The position numbers were made by a program, and so were the translations under genes. From contig JAKBMB010000028.1 in the NCBI GenBank assembly GCA_021831785.1, forward strand, positions 1-64,000: a stretch of 64,000 nt of DNA, given 5' to 3'. A model generated the notes under the pieces. The model saw nothing but the letters and a program-made list of their open reading frames with translations. It was not told the origin of the DNA and ran no database searches. Positions 48,100 through 57,741 of the stretch are shown here, piece by piece; positions within the stretch are counted from its first letter, which is position 1; each line of letters begins with the position of its first letter. The stretch comes from Deltaproteobacteria bacterium (GTDB lineage Bacteria; Desulfobacterota; Binatia; Binatales; Binataceae).

Positions 48100-49224
48100 A
48101 TGGCCAGCGAAAGGACCGACAAGGAGCTTACCGGACGGCGAATCGGACCGGCTCCGGTTCACGCCGACATCAGCGCCGCCGATCTAATCGACAGCACCTT
48201 CGTGGCGTACAACGGCCGTCGTTTGGGCGAGGCGTGCAGGTTGTTCGCGGAGAAAATGCTGGACGCGGACACGGTGGTGGGAATGACCTTGACCGGCGCG
48301 CTGACACCGGCGGGACTGGGGATGTCGTGTTTGGTTCCGCTGGTCGAGCGCGGGTTTGTGGACTGGATAGTTTCGACCGGCGCCAATCTTTACCACGATA
48401 CGCACTTCGCGCTCGGCCTGGAGATGCGCCAGGGTTCGCCCCAAGCCGACGACACGGTGTTGCGCGAAGCCGGAATCGTACGAATTTATGATATCTTCTT
48501 CGCCTACAATGTCCTGCTTTCGACCGACCAGTTTATTCGCGAGGTGGCGGCGCAACCGGAGTTTCAGCATCCGATGAGCTCGGCGGAGTTCCACTACAGG
48601 CTCGGCCGCTACGTTGCCGAACGCCAACGGGCGCTGGGGCTCAAGGGCTGCTCGCTTACCGCTGCGGCCTATGAATTCGCGGTGCCGGTTTACACCTCCT
48701 CGCCCGGCGACTCGTCGATCGGGATGAACTTGGCGCTGCTCGAGCTCGAAGGCCGAGCGCTCAGGCTCGATCCGCTGGCGGACGTCAACGAGACCGCAGC
48801 CCTGGTCTACTGGGCCAAAAAGACCGGCAAGAAAAGCGCGGTTTTTGTCGTGGGCGGAGGCTCGCCGAAAAACTTTGCGCTTCAGACCGAGCCCCAAATT
48901 CAAGAAGTGATGGGGATTAGCGAAAGCGGTCACGACTACTTCTTGCAGGTGACCGACGCGCGGCCTGATACGGGCGGGCTGTCGGGCGCGACGCCCTCGG
49001 AGGCGGTGAGCTGGGGCAAGATTGATCCGGCGCGGCTGCCGGATTCGGTCGTGTGTTATCTGGATGCGACCGTCGCGCTGCCGCTGATCACCGCCTACGC
49101 GGTCTCGCGCCGGCGGGCGCGCCCGCCGCGCCGGCTTTATGAGCGGCGAGAGGAGGCGATGGCGCAGCTTAAGCGCGCGTACCAAGCGGCGCGCGCCCGA
49201 GCCGGGGAGCCGACCGACAAGTGA
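48100..49224 (+). CDS. Deoxyhypusine synthase-like protein
   Basis: A 374-aa member of the deoxyhypusine synthase family. The reactive lysine is Lys257 in [13 protein letters not shown]; other landmarks are [41 protein letters not shown] and the polyamine-binding acidic stretch. Bacteria lack eIF5A, so the enzyme cannot make hypusine there; the likely activity is polyamine synthesis, for example homospermidine from putrescine and spermidine. The exact product is not predictable from sequence. ATG 48100 has GAGGAG about 11 bp upstream; the frame is open from 47986. It overlaps the next gene in GTGA. Confidence 0.9.
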   Translation: MASERTDKELTGRRIGPAPVHADISAADLIDSTFVAYNGRRLGEACRLFAEKMLDADTVVGMTLTGALTPAGLGMSCLVPLVERGFVDWIVSTGANLYHDTHFALGLEMRQGSPQADDTVLREAGIVRIYDIFFAYNVLLSTDQFIREVAAQPEFQHPMSSAEFHYRLGRYVAERQRALGLKGCSLTAAAYEFAVPVYTSSPGDSSIGMNLALLELEGRALRLDPLADVNETAALVYWAKKTGKKSAVFVVGGGSPKNFALQTEPQIQEVMGISESGHDYFLQVTDARPDTGGLSGATPSEAVSWGKIDPARLPDSVVCYLDATVALPLITAYAVSRRRARPPRRLYERREEAMAQLKRAYQAARARAGEPTDK

Positions 49225-50027
49225 GCGCCTTAAGCGCGGAGCTAAGCGCCGCGCGCCGCGCCGCGCTGGCCGGCGGCGCGGTGCTCAGTCGCCACTGGCA
49301 TCAACGCTCCTTTACCGTTGCCTCCAAGGACGGAGGCAGCCCGGTCACCTCGGCCGACCTCGAGGCCAACCGCGCGATCGCCGCCGTGCTGCGCGCAGCC
49401 TCTCCGGACTACGGATGGCTTTCCGAGGAGACGGCCGACAACCGCGAGCGTCTTGGACGCAGCCGCGTGTGGATCGTCGACCCGCTCGACGGCACCGAGG
49501 AGTTTATTCATAGAGTGGCGGACTTCTGCGTCTCGATCGCGCTGGCCGAAGACGGCGCGCCGGTGCTCGGCGTGATCTATCATCCCATTCGCCGCGAGCT
49601 TTACTGGGCGCTGCGCGCGGTGGGCTGCTTTTTGGGCCGGCGGCGGGTCAGCGTGAGCCGAACCGCTAGTTTGCGGCGCGCCACCGTGCTGGCCAGCCGC
49701 AGCGAGACCAAGCGCGGCGAGTGGCTCAAGTTCGGAGGGCAGTTCCGTTCAAGTCCGGTCGGCAGCGTGGCCTACAAGCTGGCGCGTGTGGCCGGCGGGT
49801 TTGCCGATGCGACTTTCACCTGCCGGCCGAAAAATGAATGGGATATCGCCGGCGGGGCGGCATTGATCGAAGCCGCCGGCGGCTGCCTTAGCGCTCTTGA
49901 CGGGCAGCCGCTTCGCTTCAACCGCCCCGAGGTCAAGATTGCGGGTCTTATCGCCTCAAACGGGCTGCTCCATGATCAATTGCGCGCTCTGATTGCGCGT
50001 GAGCAGCGGCCTAACGGCCGCGCCTAA
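49221..50027 (+). CDS. CysQ / inositol monophosphatase family phosphatase
   Basis: A 268-aa metal-dependent phosphatase. WLSEETAD (about 66-73), [12 protein letters not shown] (84-95) and [10 protein letters not shown] (206-215) are the metal and substrate signatures. TEEF rather than TxNF, and TSADLEAN, favour CysQ (3'-phosphoadenosine 5'-phosphate nucleotidase), but inositol or another sugar phosphate cannot be excluded. GTG 49221 overlaps the DHS-like stop, implying cotranslation. Confidence 0.88.
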   Translation: MSALSAELSAARRAALAGGAVLSRHWHQRSFTVASKDGGSPVTSADLEANRAIAAVLRAASPDYGWLSEETADNRERLGRSRVWIVDPLDGTEEFIHRVADFCVSIALAEDGAPVLGVIYHPIRRELYWALRAVGCFLGRRRVSVSRTASLRRATVLASRSETKRGEWLKFGGQFRSSPVGSVAYKLARVAGGFADATFTCRPKNEWDIAGGAALIEAAGGCLSALDGQPLRFNRPEVKIAGLIASNGLLHDQLRALIAREQRPNGRA

Positions 50028-50412
50028 GCCGGGACGCCGCTGAAGAGGGCAGAATATAGTGACGGACACACTCTCGGCTTGGTTCTCTACCGCCATCCGC
50101 ATCCTTACCTTCCGTTACCCATCTCCCAAGTTCAAACAAGCGCGGAAGGTCGGGATCAGGGTGCAGATGCCCCCAGCACTCTCACCCCAACCCTATGCCG
50201 GATGGCGAGGGTGCAGAAAAGAGTCGCGGCCCTCTGACTCCTTCCCCCCGCAGCGCCTCTTAACTCCTTTCCCCGCAACGCGGGGGAAGGTCGGAAAGGG
50301 GGCGCCCGCTTTCCCGGCGCAGACGTTGGAGGGATGCTCACGCTGACCCTCCGCTGTCGCGATATTCTGCGATTCTCCGGAGGGAGGCGCCGGCGCGCAG
50401 GCGGTCTAACGG
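50028..50412. repeat. Intergenic repeats, including 47-bp repeat copy 2
   Basis: 385 bp between convergent genes. The 47-bp repeat of 211-257 recurs at 50175-50221. A strong hairpin with arms CCTTTCCCCGC and GCGGGGGAAGG, loop AAC, lies at about 50267-50292, without a U-tract. The convergent placement would suit a bidirectional terminator or an intergenic repeat; no gene is seen. Confidence 0.6.
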
Positions 50413-52365
50413 TTACAGCCAGCGCTCGCGCCACGCCTGGAACATCAGCACCGTCCAGAGTTGATACTGCCAGTTGCGCTTGCCCACCAGATGCTCGCGC
50501 CATTTCTCGCGGATCGGCGCCGGGTTGAGGAACCCGTCGGCGCGCAAGCGCGATTCCTGCAGCAGCGCCTCGGCCCATTCGCGCATTGGCCCTTTGAGCC
50601 ACGCCCCGACGGGCGCGCCGAAGCCCATCTTGGGCCGCTCGACCAGCTTTGCCGGCACGTACTTGTACAGCAGCCGGCGCAGAAGGTACTTGCTGACACC
50701 GGCGCGTATCTTCATCGCCCGCGGCAAGCGCCAGGCGAATTCAACCACGCGATGGTCCAAGAACGGCATCCGGCCCTCCAAGCTGACGCCCATCGTCGCG
50801 CGGTCGACCTTGGCCAGGATGTCGCCGGGCAGGTAGCTGACCAGATCGAGGTACATCTTGAGCGCCAGCCAATCGGCGAGCCGCGGGGCCTGCGCGCCGT
50901 CGTTGAGCACCGAAGGCGGCTCGCGCCCGCTGGCGACGACCAAGCCCGGGTCCTGCCAATGGGAGAGCAGGCCGGCGTAAAGCGTATCGCGCGTGGGCGC
51001 CTCCAGCACCTCGGCAAGCTTATGCAGCTTCTCGCCGAGGCGAACCTGCTGGCGCCGGCTGGGAAGCAGACGGTTCAACGGCGCGGCCAGCGCGCGGTCC
51101 CAGCTTTCCGGCGCGGCGGAAGTCAGCAGCGCCGCCAACGCGCGCCGAAGCCGCCCAGGCATCCATCCCAGCACCTGCCATAGCGTGTCGGCCGCGAGAT
51201 AGCGGTCGTATCCGCCGAACAGCTCATCGCCGCCCTCGCCGGTCAGAGTCACGGTAACCTCCCGCCGCGCCAGCTTGGCGACCAGATACGTGGGCACCTG
51301 GGAGTAGTCGGCGAAGGGTTCGTCGAATAGCTCCGGCATCCGCGCCGTCGCCTCCGCCGCATCCTGCCCTGAGACGTAAAGCTCGGTGTGCTCGGTCCCC
51401 AGATGCTGAGCGACCAGCTTAGCCTGGGGCGCCTCGTTGTAACCGAGATCGGAAAAGCCGAGCGAGAAGGTCTTTACCGCGCGCGCGCCCTGCGCCTGCA
51501 TCAGGGCGACAATGAGCGAGGAGTCGATCCCGCCGGAGAACAGCACTCCCAGCGGGACATCGGCCAGCATTCTCAGGCGGACCGCGTCGCGCAGGAGCGC
51601 TTCGAGTTGCTCAAGCGCCTGCGCCTCGCCGCCCACAAAAGGCTCGGCGACGCCCTTTTCCGCGGCCTCCTGCGCCGACCAATACCGGCGCGGCGCCGAC
51701 AGCCGCGGCTCTGCGCCGCTCTCCAGCCGGACCGAGACGATCACCCCCGCCGGCAGCTTGTAGACCTCGCGGTAGATCGTGTAGGGCTCGACGATGTAGC
51801 TGTAGCGCATAAAGAGCGCCAGCGCGTCGCGATCAAGTTCGGCTCTGAAGGCCGGATGCTTGCGCAGCGTCTTGAGCTCGGAAGCGCACAAGAAAACCCC
51901 GTTGGCCACGGCGTAGTACAGCGGCTTTTCGCCGAGTCGGTCTCGTGCGACGTAGAGCGTCCGCTCGAAGCGGTCCCACAACGCGAAGGCGAACATTCCG
52001 TTGAAGCGGCGCACCGCCGGCTCAACGCCCCAGCACTCGGCGGCCGCCAGCACCACTTCGGTGTCGGAGCCGCCGCGAAACGAATCGCCGAGCGCCTCAA
52101 GCTCGCGGCGCAACTCGACGAAATTGTAGATTTCGCCGTTAAACGTGATGACGTAGCGCCCGCTGGCCGAGGTCATCGGCTGATAGCCGTCGGGCGAGAG
52201 GTCGAGAATCGACAGGCGCGTGTTGCCCAGGGCGCAGCCCGCCCCGGCGTCGGTCCAGACGCCGCGGCTATCGGGTCCGCGATGGGACAACGTCGCGACC
52301 ATCGATTCGAGGGTCGGACGCGATATATCCCCGCGCTCAGTGAGTACGCCGACTATGCCGCACAT
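50413..52365 (-). CDS. asnB: Glutamine-hydrolysing asparagine synthetase
   Basis: A 650-aa asparagine synthetase-type protein. The class II glutaminase starts MCGIVGVL, with the nucleophile Cys2, then FNGEIYNFVELRREL. The synthetase domain has the ATP motif LFSGGIDSSLIVALM and VTLTGEGGDELFGGYDRY. Many proteins of this length with a C-terminal LVSYLPGDILAKVDRATMGVSLEGRMPFLDHRV serve in polysaccharide clusters, where they may act on sugars rather than aspartate; the neighbouring glycosyltransferase makes that possible. Confidence 0.93.
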   Translation of the reverse strand: MCGIVGVLTERGDISRPTLESMVATLSHRGPDSRGVWTDAGAGCALGNTRLSILDLSPDGYQPMTSASGRYVITFNGEIYNFVELRRELEALGDSFRGGSDTEVVLAAAECWGVEPAVRRFNGMFAFALWDRFERTLYVARDRLGEKPLYYAVANGVFLCASELKTLRKHPAFRAELDRDALALFMRYSYIVEPYTIYREVYKLPAGVIVSVRLESGAEPRLSAPRRYWSAQEAAEKGVAEPFVGGEAQALEQLEALLRDAVRLRMLADVPLGVLFSGGIDSSLIVALMQAQGARAVKTFSLGFSDLGYNEAPQAKLVAQHLGTEHTELYVSGQDAAEATARMPELFDEPFADYSQVPTYLVAKLARREVTVTLTGEGGDELFGGYDRYLAADTLWQVLGWMPGRLRRALAALLTSAAPESWDRALAAPLNRLLPSRRQQVRLGEKLHKLAEVLEAPTRDTLYAGLLSHWQDPGLVVASGREPPSVLNDGAQAPRLADWLALKMYLDLVSYLPGDILAKVDRATMGVSLEGRMPFLDHRVVEFAWRLPRAMKIRAGVSKYLLRRLLYKYVPAKLVERPKMGFGAPVGAWLKGPMREWAEALLQESRLRADGFLNPAPIREKWREHLVGKRNWQYQLWTVLMFQAWRERWL

Positions 52366-52598
52366 TGAAATGGGGACTGCCCGTCAAGCAGAGCGCAGGT
52401 CAACGCGGCGTAAACCCCGGCGCGTCCCGGGTTGCGCCGGAGGACCGGAGCCGCGGCGCGGGTTAAATTCCGCCGCGGCCCCATTCGGCCGCCGCGCTGC
52501 GCGCCTGCAAGCAAAGCCGCGCGAAGAGCCGAGCGGGAAGAGAGCAACGACGACGTTTGATCGAGTCTTCTTCGCAACTTCGATTCCCTCGCACTCTC

Positions 52599-54308
52599 TT
52601 AGCCCGCGCATGCGGCGCCGGAGAGGTTGCGGCGTTTCAGCAGCAGGATGCCGCCGCTGCCGTCGAGCTCGGTCGGCCCGCTTTGCATCAGCACCGTGTA
52701 ATCGTCGCGCCATCTTGGCGCGGCGCCGTCGTAGACTTTGCGCCACGCCAGCAGGTATGGCGGCCGGTCGCGCGCGTCGGGCGCGAGCATCGGAATCTTG
52801 CGCCGGTAATAAAAGGCGACGCTGTAGCTCAGGCCACCGAGGTAGGCAACCGGGCATCCGTCGGTTAACTTGGACACCTGCAGCGCAGCGGTCTTAAGGG
52901 TCAGCGTGTCGGCGATCGCGGGAACAAAGAACAGTTCGGCAACTAGCGCAAACCCGAGCATCGCCGCCGTCGTCAGTCCGAAAAGGCGCGCCGGCGAGGC
53001 CGCCCGCGCGAGCAAGACCGCGCCCGTGACCGCCAGCGCGGCGGCCAGCGCCAGGGCCGCCGGCGGATAGCGCCAAACGGCGAGCCTCAGATTGAGCGCC
53101 AGCCCGCCGGCCTTAAGGCCGGCGGCGACGAACACTTTGGCCAAGGCAGCGGGGGCGAACGCCGCCAGCGCGAGCACTATAAGCAGCCCGGCGCAGGCGC
53201 CGAGCGCCGCTACTGCCAGACCTGTGGAAAGGGCGGCCACCCAGCGCGGCACCTGCCGGCCGCAACTGCGCATGAGGTCAGCCAAGAACACGCCGAGCAG
53301 ACTCGCCAGCGCGGGATAGAGCGCCAGCAAGTAGACGCCGCGCTTTTGACGCGCGAGATTGTAAAAGACCAGAACTGTGGCCACCCAAATCAGCAAATAG
53401 ACAATCCGGGGGTTTCTCAAGCGCCGCAAAAGATCAGCGCACAGCCAGGGTAAAAAGCAGCTCCAAGGGAGAAAGCCGATTAGCAACGCCGCATCGAGCC
53501 AATAAAACGGATGGTCATGGCCGCCGCTCAGCACCGGATCGGAAAAGAACGCATAAAAGTTCTCGCCGATGATCTGTCTGCGCAGAAAACTCGGACCACC
53601 TATCATGCTCGCCCACGCATACCATCCGCCGGCCACGGCCGCTATCACGCCCAAGCCCGCGCCCAAGCGAAGCTCGCTTGGGCTGAACCGCCGCCGCTCG
53701 CACAGACTCCACAGAATCGCCACCGCCGCCGGCAGGACCAGACCCACAGGTCCTTTGCTCAGAACGGCAGCGGCGACGCTGAGGTAAAACACTAGCCAGC
53801 GACGGCTGAGCCCCTGCGCCATCATCAGGAACTCCAGCAGCGCCAGCGACAGGAAAAAAGTGAGCGTCATATCAACCCGCGCGCCGGTGCCGGCCTGCAA
53901 GTACTGAAGGTTCGTGCCTAACACCAGTGCGGCAATCAAACCGGCCGGCGGGTCGAACAACACGCGCACGTAGCCGTAGCACAGCAACATTGCGCCCACG
54001 GCCAGCGCGGCCGACGGCGCGCGCATGGTCCACTCGTCAACTCGCCCGACCGCCAGCGAAACTAGCGACGCCAGCCAGCGCATCATGGGCGGCTTAAACG
54101 GCATCTCCACCGTCGGCGCCCGCGGCAGAATAGCGCCATGTCCTTCGACGATATCCTCCACTTGCACGCCTTCGCGCGGCTCGCCCTTGGTATACAGCGG
54201 ATGGCCTAGACGGACGAAAAAGAGCAGCAGCCCGACGCCTATGATCAAGACCGGCGCCAAGCGCGGCTGCGAGAGAACGTCGAGCCAGGATGAAGCTTCC
54301 GGGCTCAT
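52599..54308 (-). CDS. GT83-like integral membrane glycosyltransferase (ArnT/PMT family)
   Basis: A 569-aa polytopic membrane protein. It has the acidic GT-C loop GEPREGVQVEDI in the first periplasmic loop, ten or more membrane helices (VLIIGVGLLLFFVRL, VALAVGAMLLCYGYVRVL, GLIAALVLGTN, and others), AVLSKGPVGLVLP and a soluble C-terminal domain. ArnT and dolichyl-phosphomannose-type enzymes share this form and use a lipid-linked sugar donor to modify lipid A or proteins. ATG 54308 is used; GTG 54335 is open in the same frame. Donor and acceptor unknown. Confidence 0.82.
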   Translation of the reverse strand: MSPEASSWLDVLSQPRLAPVLIIGVGLLLFFVRLGHPLYTKGEPREGVQVEDIVEGHGAILPRAPTVEMPFKPPMMRWLASLVSLAVGRVDEWTMRAPSAALAVGAMLLCYGYVRVLFDPPAGLIAALVLGTNLQYLQAGTGARVDMTLTFFLSLALLEFLMMAQGLSRRWLVFYLSVAAAVLSKGPVGLVLPAAVAILWSLCERRRFSPSELRLGAGLGVIAAVAGGWYAWASMIGGPSFLRRQIIGENFYAFFSDPVLSGGHDHPFYWLDAALLIGFLPWSCFLPWLCADLLRRLRNPRIVYLLIWVATVLVFYNLARQKRGVYLLALYPALASLLGVFLADLMRSCGRQVPRWVAALSTGLAVAALGACAGLLIVLALAAFAPAALAKVFVAAGLKAGGLALNLRLAVWRYPPAALALAAALAVTGAVLLARAASPARLFGLTTAAMLGFALVAELFFVPAIADTLTLKTAALQVSKLTDGCPVAYLGGLSYSVAFYYRRKIPMLAPDARDRPPYLLAWRKVYDGAAPRWRDDYTVLMQSGPTELDGSGGILLLKRRNLSGAACAG

Positions 54309-54440
54309 AGCGGAGCAAGGCCGATTTGCCGGCACGTCAAAGACCCGCCGGCGCTCCGGCAGATACTGCGCGATAAAGTCTTAGCGGCGCGCCCCATGCG
54401 GGCTCTATCCGCGTCGGTTGCATTTGCCGCCGGCGGGCGT

Positions 54441-55553
54441 TCATCGTTCTTCCCCAAACAGGAAAAGCGAGAACGCGATCGCGATGAAGATTAAGTTTGG
54501 CGTCCACGCTCCCAGCCAGGCAGCGACGATGCCGCCGCGAGCAAAAGACGCGGTAAAGCCGAGCACCAGCCAGTAGCTGAACCCGATGCCGACCCCGAGC
54601 ACGAAGCTGCGCCCTAAACTGACGTTGCGCGGCGCCGGGTCAAGGCTCAAGGCCAAGGCGAGCGCGACCATGATGACGCACGCCACGGGCATCGCGAACT
54701 TCAGGTCGCGGTCGACCAGGTAGCTGCCCGGATCGATTCCCTTGCGCTTGAGGTCATGAATATAGCGATTGATCTCGCTCAGGCTGAACTCTTCCGGGTC
54801 GCGGCGCAAAAGACTCAGATCGGAGGGTCTGGCGCCGATCGACACGTCGGTGGATGGTTCGCGAACCGCGCTGTAAGCGGCGCTGCCGTCGGCCTTCAGG
54901 CGCATCTCGGTGACGTTTTCGAGCCGCCAGTCGCGGCCGGTCCACAGGGCTCGCTTCACGAGCTGTACGTCTTTGAGCTTAAAAGCCGGATCGATGTGAT
55001 AAAGCGTGACGCCCTCCAACACCTTACTCGATTCGTCATAATGGTCGGCGCTGAGAAAGCCCTTGAGCGTTCGAATCCACAACTTGCGATTGGCAAACAC
55101 GCCGACCAGGTGCCATTTCTTGATCCGGACCATGTACACGTAATGAGCGCGCCGCGCGGCTTGCGGCACAATCGTTTCGGAGAGGCCGAAATCCGCCAGT
55201 GAGATCAGCATCCCGAGCGCCAGCAGCGGCGCGGCCATCGCCAGCCGGCTCACTCCCAAGGCCTGGAACGCCAGCACCTCGCCGGTGCGATTAAGCATCG
55301 AGAAGCTCAAAAGGCCGGCGGCCAGACACGCCACCGGCATCATCTGCGCCGTGATTAGCGGCAGCTTGAGCGCGAAGTACTCGACGGCGAGCCAGCCGAA
55401 TCCATGATGGCGCATCAGGTCGTCAAACCGGTCGAAGAAGTCGGCCAAAAGGTAAACACCGGCAAACCCGGCAAGCGCGAGAAAAAACGGCTCGCTGAAA
55501 CGCGCCACCAAGAACCGAACAATGGTCGGTGAGACGCGAAACCAGTGCTTCAT
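54441..55553 (-). CDS. lptG: LPS export permease LptG
   Basis: Membrane subunit of the LptB2FG transporter that extracts LPS from the inner membrane. The 370-aa protein has three N-terminal helices, a periplasmic beta-jellyroll (about 130-265), and three C-terminal helices (KFAMPVACVIMVALALAL; FVLGVGIGFSYWLVLGF; PNLIFIAIAFSLFLF). It overlaps lptF in ATGA. LptF and LptG are similar; the order and the sequence favour LptG here. The lptB gene is not in the window. Confidence 0.9.
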   Translation of the reverse strand: MKHWFRVSPTIVRFLVARFSEPFFLALAGFAGVYLLADFFDRFDDLMRHHGFGWLAVEYFALKLPLITAQMMPVACLAAGLLSFSMLNRTGEVLAFQALGVSRLAMAAPLLALGMLISLADFGLSETIVPQAARRAHYVYMVRIKKWHLVGVFANRKLWIRTLKGFLSADHYDESSKVLEGVTLYHIDPAFKLKDVQLVKRALWTGRDWRLENVTEMRLKADGSAAYSAVREPSTDVSIGARPSDLSLLRRDPEEFSLSEINRYIHDLKRKGIDPGSYLVDRDLKFAMPVACVIMVALALALSLDPAPRNVSLGRSFVLGVGIGFSYWLVLGFTASFARGGIVAAWLGAWTPNLIFIAIAFSLFLFGEER

Positions 55554-56779
55554 GCGCTCGCCTCCCGCCGCTGTCCGAAGCGCTCCATCAAGTCCCAGAC
55601 CAGCTCCAGCGGGCCGCGGCCGAAGTTCGTCAAGTCATTGGCGGCGCGATAGAACATCCACGCCGCCAGGCCGGCGAAGGCGATATCGGGCAGGCTCATC
55701 GCCACCACGACGTTAAGCTTGCCGGCCGTAGCCAATCCCTGCCCCCACCGCATTAGAATGTAGTAGCTAAAAAAAATCACCAGGGAGACGCCGATCCGTT
55801 CGGACTGGCCGCCTCGCACCGGCTTGAGTCCCAGCGTCATGGCGACCACCGCGAACAGGATCGTCGCCACCGGAACGGTATAGCGATGCCACAACTCGGC
55901 CTCGGCGGCTAGATTCCGCTTCTGCGCTCGCTGCGCGGCTGCAATCAGTCGGCGCAGCCTGCCGGTAGACAGCTCCTCCGGGTCGCGGCGGATCGCACCC
56001 ATCGAATCCGGCGGCCGGATCGTCAGGTCGTAGGTGCGAAACGTGGTAATGCGCGAGGAGTTTTGTTCCGGCTCCGAGCCGAACACCGAGCCGTCGAAAA
56101 GCCGCAGCACCACGGAGCTGTGCGCCAGGTCCGGAATCAGCACGCCGGAGCCCGCGATTACCGTGGACGACTCGCGCGGATCGCGGTCGTCGGACAGCAC
56201 CACTCCGAACAATCGCGAATGCGCCGGGTCAATCCGCTCGGTATAGACGACGAGGCCGGGAAGGTTGTTGTTAAAGACTTTTTCCTTGATCCCGGCGATG
56301 GCCTGCGCGCGCGTCATCTGATAGAGCTGGTCTTGCAGCCTGGCGTTGGCCCAGGGCCGCGCGACCAGGGCAAGCCAAGAGGCCACCGCGTAGGCGGCCA
56401 GCGCCAGCATCAGCACCGGCACGGCCAGCCGGTGAAGGCCGATTCCGCTGCTGCGGGCAGCGGTGATCTCCTGGTCGCTGGCCATCCTGCCGAAGCCGAG
56501 CAGCACACCCATAAGCAGCGCCATCGGAAAGGTCAGCTCCAGAAAGCCTGGCATGATATAACCAAGTATGTCGAGAATCTCGCCCGGCGAAACGCCGCGA
56601 TTGACCATCAGGTCGATCAGCTTTAAAGCGCGCCCGACCACCAGCGTCAGGGTCAGCAGCAAAAGACCACCGAGCGAGGGCAGCGCGACTTCGCGCATGA
56701 TGTAACGGTCTAATGTCTTTAGCCTGGGCAAAAGCGAGCGCGACACGTGTGGAAGTGTCGAATTCGGCAGTTTCTTCAA
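55550..56779 (-). CDS. lptF: LPS export permease LptF
   Basis: Partner of LptG. The 409-aa protein starts with TTG 56779; conserved sequence begins at LKTLDRYIMREVALPSLGGLLL. It has six helices in two groups of three around a periplasmic domain (FNNNLPGLVVYTERIDPAHSRLFGVVLSDDRDPRE), with PMALLMGVLLGFGRMASDQEITAARSSGIG typical of YjgP/YjgQ. An internal ATG (56698) is possible but would delete part of the first conserved segment. Confidence 0.9.
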   Translation of the reverse strand: MKKLPNSTLPHVSRSLLPRLKTLDRYIMREVALPSLGGLLLLTLTLVVGRALKLIDLMVNRGVSPGEILDILGYIMPGFLELTFPMALLMGVLLGFGRMASDQEITAARSSGIGLHRLAVPVLMLALAAYAVASWLALVARPWANARLQDQLYQMTRAQAIAGIKEKVFNNNLPGLVVYTERIDPAHSRLFGVVLSDDRDPRESSTVIAGSGVLIPDLAHSSVVLRLFDGSVFGSEPEQNSSRITTFRTYDLTIRPPDSMGAIRRDPEELSTGRLRRLIAAAQRAQKRNLAAEAELWHRYTVPVATILFAVVAMTLGLKPVRGGQSERIGVSLVIFFSYYILMRWGQGLATAGKLNVVVAMSLPDIAFAGLAAWMFYRAANDLTNFGRGPLELVWDLMERFGQRREASA

Positions 56780-56814
56780 GACAAGAGTCTAATCCCGTAG
56801 CCGATTCCGTGTAA

Positions 56815-57681
56815 ATGAAGCGGCGGAAAAAAACGACGGCGGAGATAACGGCACCACGCCTCACCCTCGCCGCCCGGCGGCCGCTCGGCGAAGAAACCGC
56901 GCGCGACTACTCGGCTGCGCGGCGCCAGCTCGCGTTCGGCGTCGAGCCGGTGCGCGAGCTCCTTGCAGCCGGCCAGTCAGTGGACGCCTTGTACGTGAGC
57001 GAAAGGGTCCAGGGGCGTTTCGCAGCGGAGATGCGCCGCGTGCGCGAGGCCGGCGGCAAGGTCGCGGTCGTGGACGATAAAATAATGCGGCGGCTTTGCG
57101 GGCCCGAGGCGCATCACCAGGGTCTCGCCGCGGTTTGCCGCGAGTTCGACTATGCGAACCTCGACGACGTTGCCGCGTTGGGCGTGGACCCGCTGCTGTT
57201 AGTCGACGGGGTCACCGATCCGCGCAATCTTGGAGCAATAATGCGCAGCGCCGAAGGCGCCGGTGTGCGCGCCATGATCTTGGCCCGCGACCGCACCGCC
57301 GAGGTCTCGGCGACGGCGATAAAGACCTCCGCCGGCGCGCGAGCGCATCTGATGATCGCCCGCTGCGGCAACGTCGCCGGCGCTTTGGAAATGCTCAAAC
57401 AGCGCGGCTACTGGGTCGGCGGGCTCGCGCCCCACGGCGAGTGCAGCCTCTACGCACTGGACGTCAGCCGCCGGCTGGCGCTGGTGGTGGGCGGCGAACA
57501 GCATGGTCTGCGCCCGCTGGTGGCGCGCCGTTGCGACTTCCTGGTCGCCATCCCTATGTACGGCAAGGTCGCCTCGCTTAACGTCGCCGTCGCCGGCGCC
57601 GTGGCGCTGTACGAGATCGCGCGGCGGCGCGCGGCCTTGAGCCGCGCGCTCGGCGGCCGGCGCGACGGCGGCCACGAATAA
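56815..57681 (+). CDS. rlmB: 23S rRNA (guanosine-2'-O-)-methyltransferase RlmB
   Basis: SPOUT methyltransferase for G2251 of 23S rRNA. The 288-aa protein has an N-terminal substrate domain (AFGVEPVRELLAAGQSVDALYVSE) and the SPOUT knot motifs LLVDGVTDPRNLGAIMRSAEGAGVRAMIL, LVVGGEQHGLRPLV and IPMYGKVASLNVAVAGAVALYE. ATG 56815 has no good Shine-Dalgarno and lies only 35 bp from the divergent lptF start. TrmH-family tRNA activity is the alternative; RlmB fits better. Confidence 0.9.
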   Translation: MKRRKKTTAEITAPRLTLAARRPLGEETARDYSAARRQLAFGVEPVRELLAAGQSVDALYVSERVQGRFAAEMRRVREAGGKVAVVDDKIMRRLCGPEAHHQGLAAVCREFDYANLDDVAALGVDPLLLVDGVTDPRNLGAIMRSAEGAGVRAMILARDRTAEVSATAIKTSAGARAHLMIARCGNVAGALEMLKQRGYWVGGLAPHGECSLYALDVSRRLALVVGGEQHGLRPLVARRCDFLVAIPMYGKVASLNVAVAGAVALYEIARRRAALSRALGGRRDGGHE

Positions 57682-57741
57682 TACGCGAGTTGCGGCGCGC
57701 CGGCGCTAAAACCGCGGCCGCTCCAAATCGAGAACCAAGCC

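Noticed and set aside
50267-50292. Intrinsic terminator between cysQ-like gene and asnB
   Set aside because: The hairpin is strong but lacks a U-tract on either strand; kept as a repeat or hairpin only.
51388-52368. Antisense frame within asnB
   Set aside because: Shadow frame with His/Arg/Gln-rich composition and no domain.
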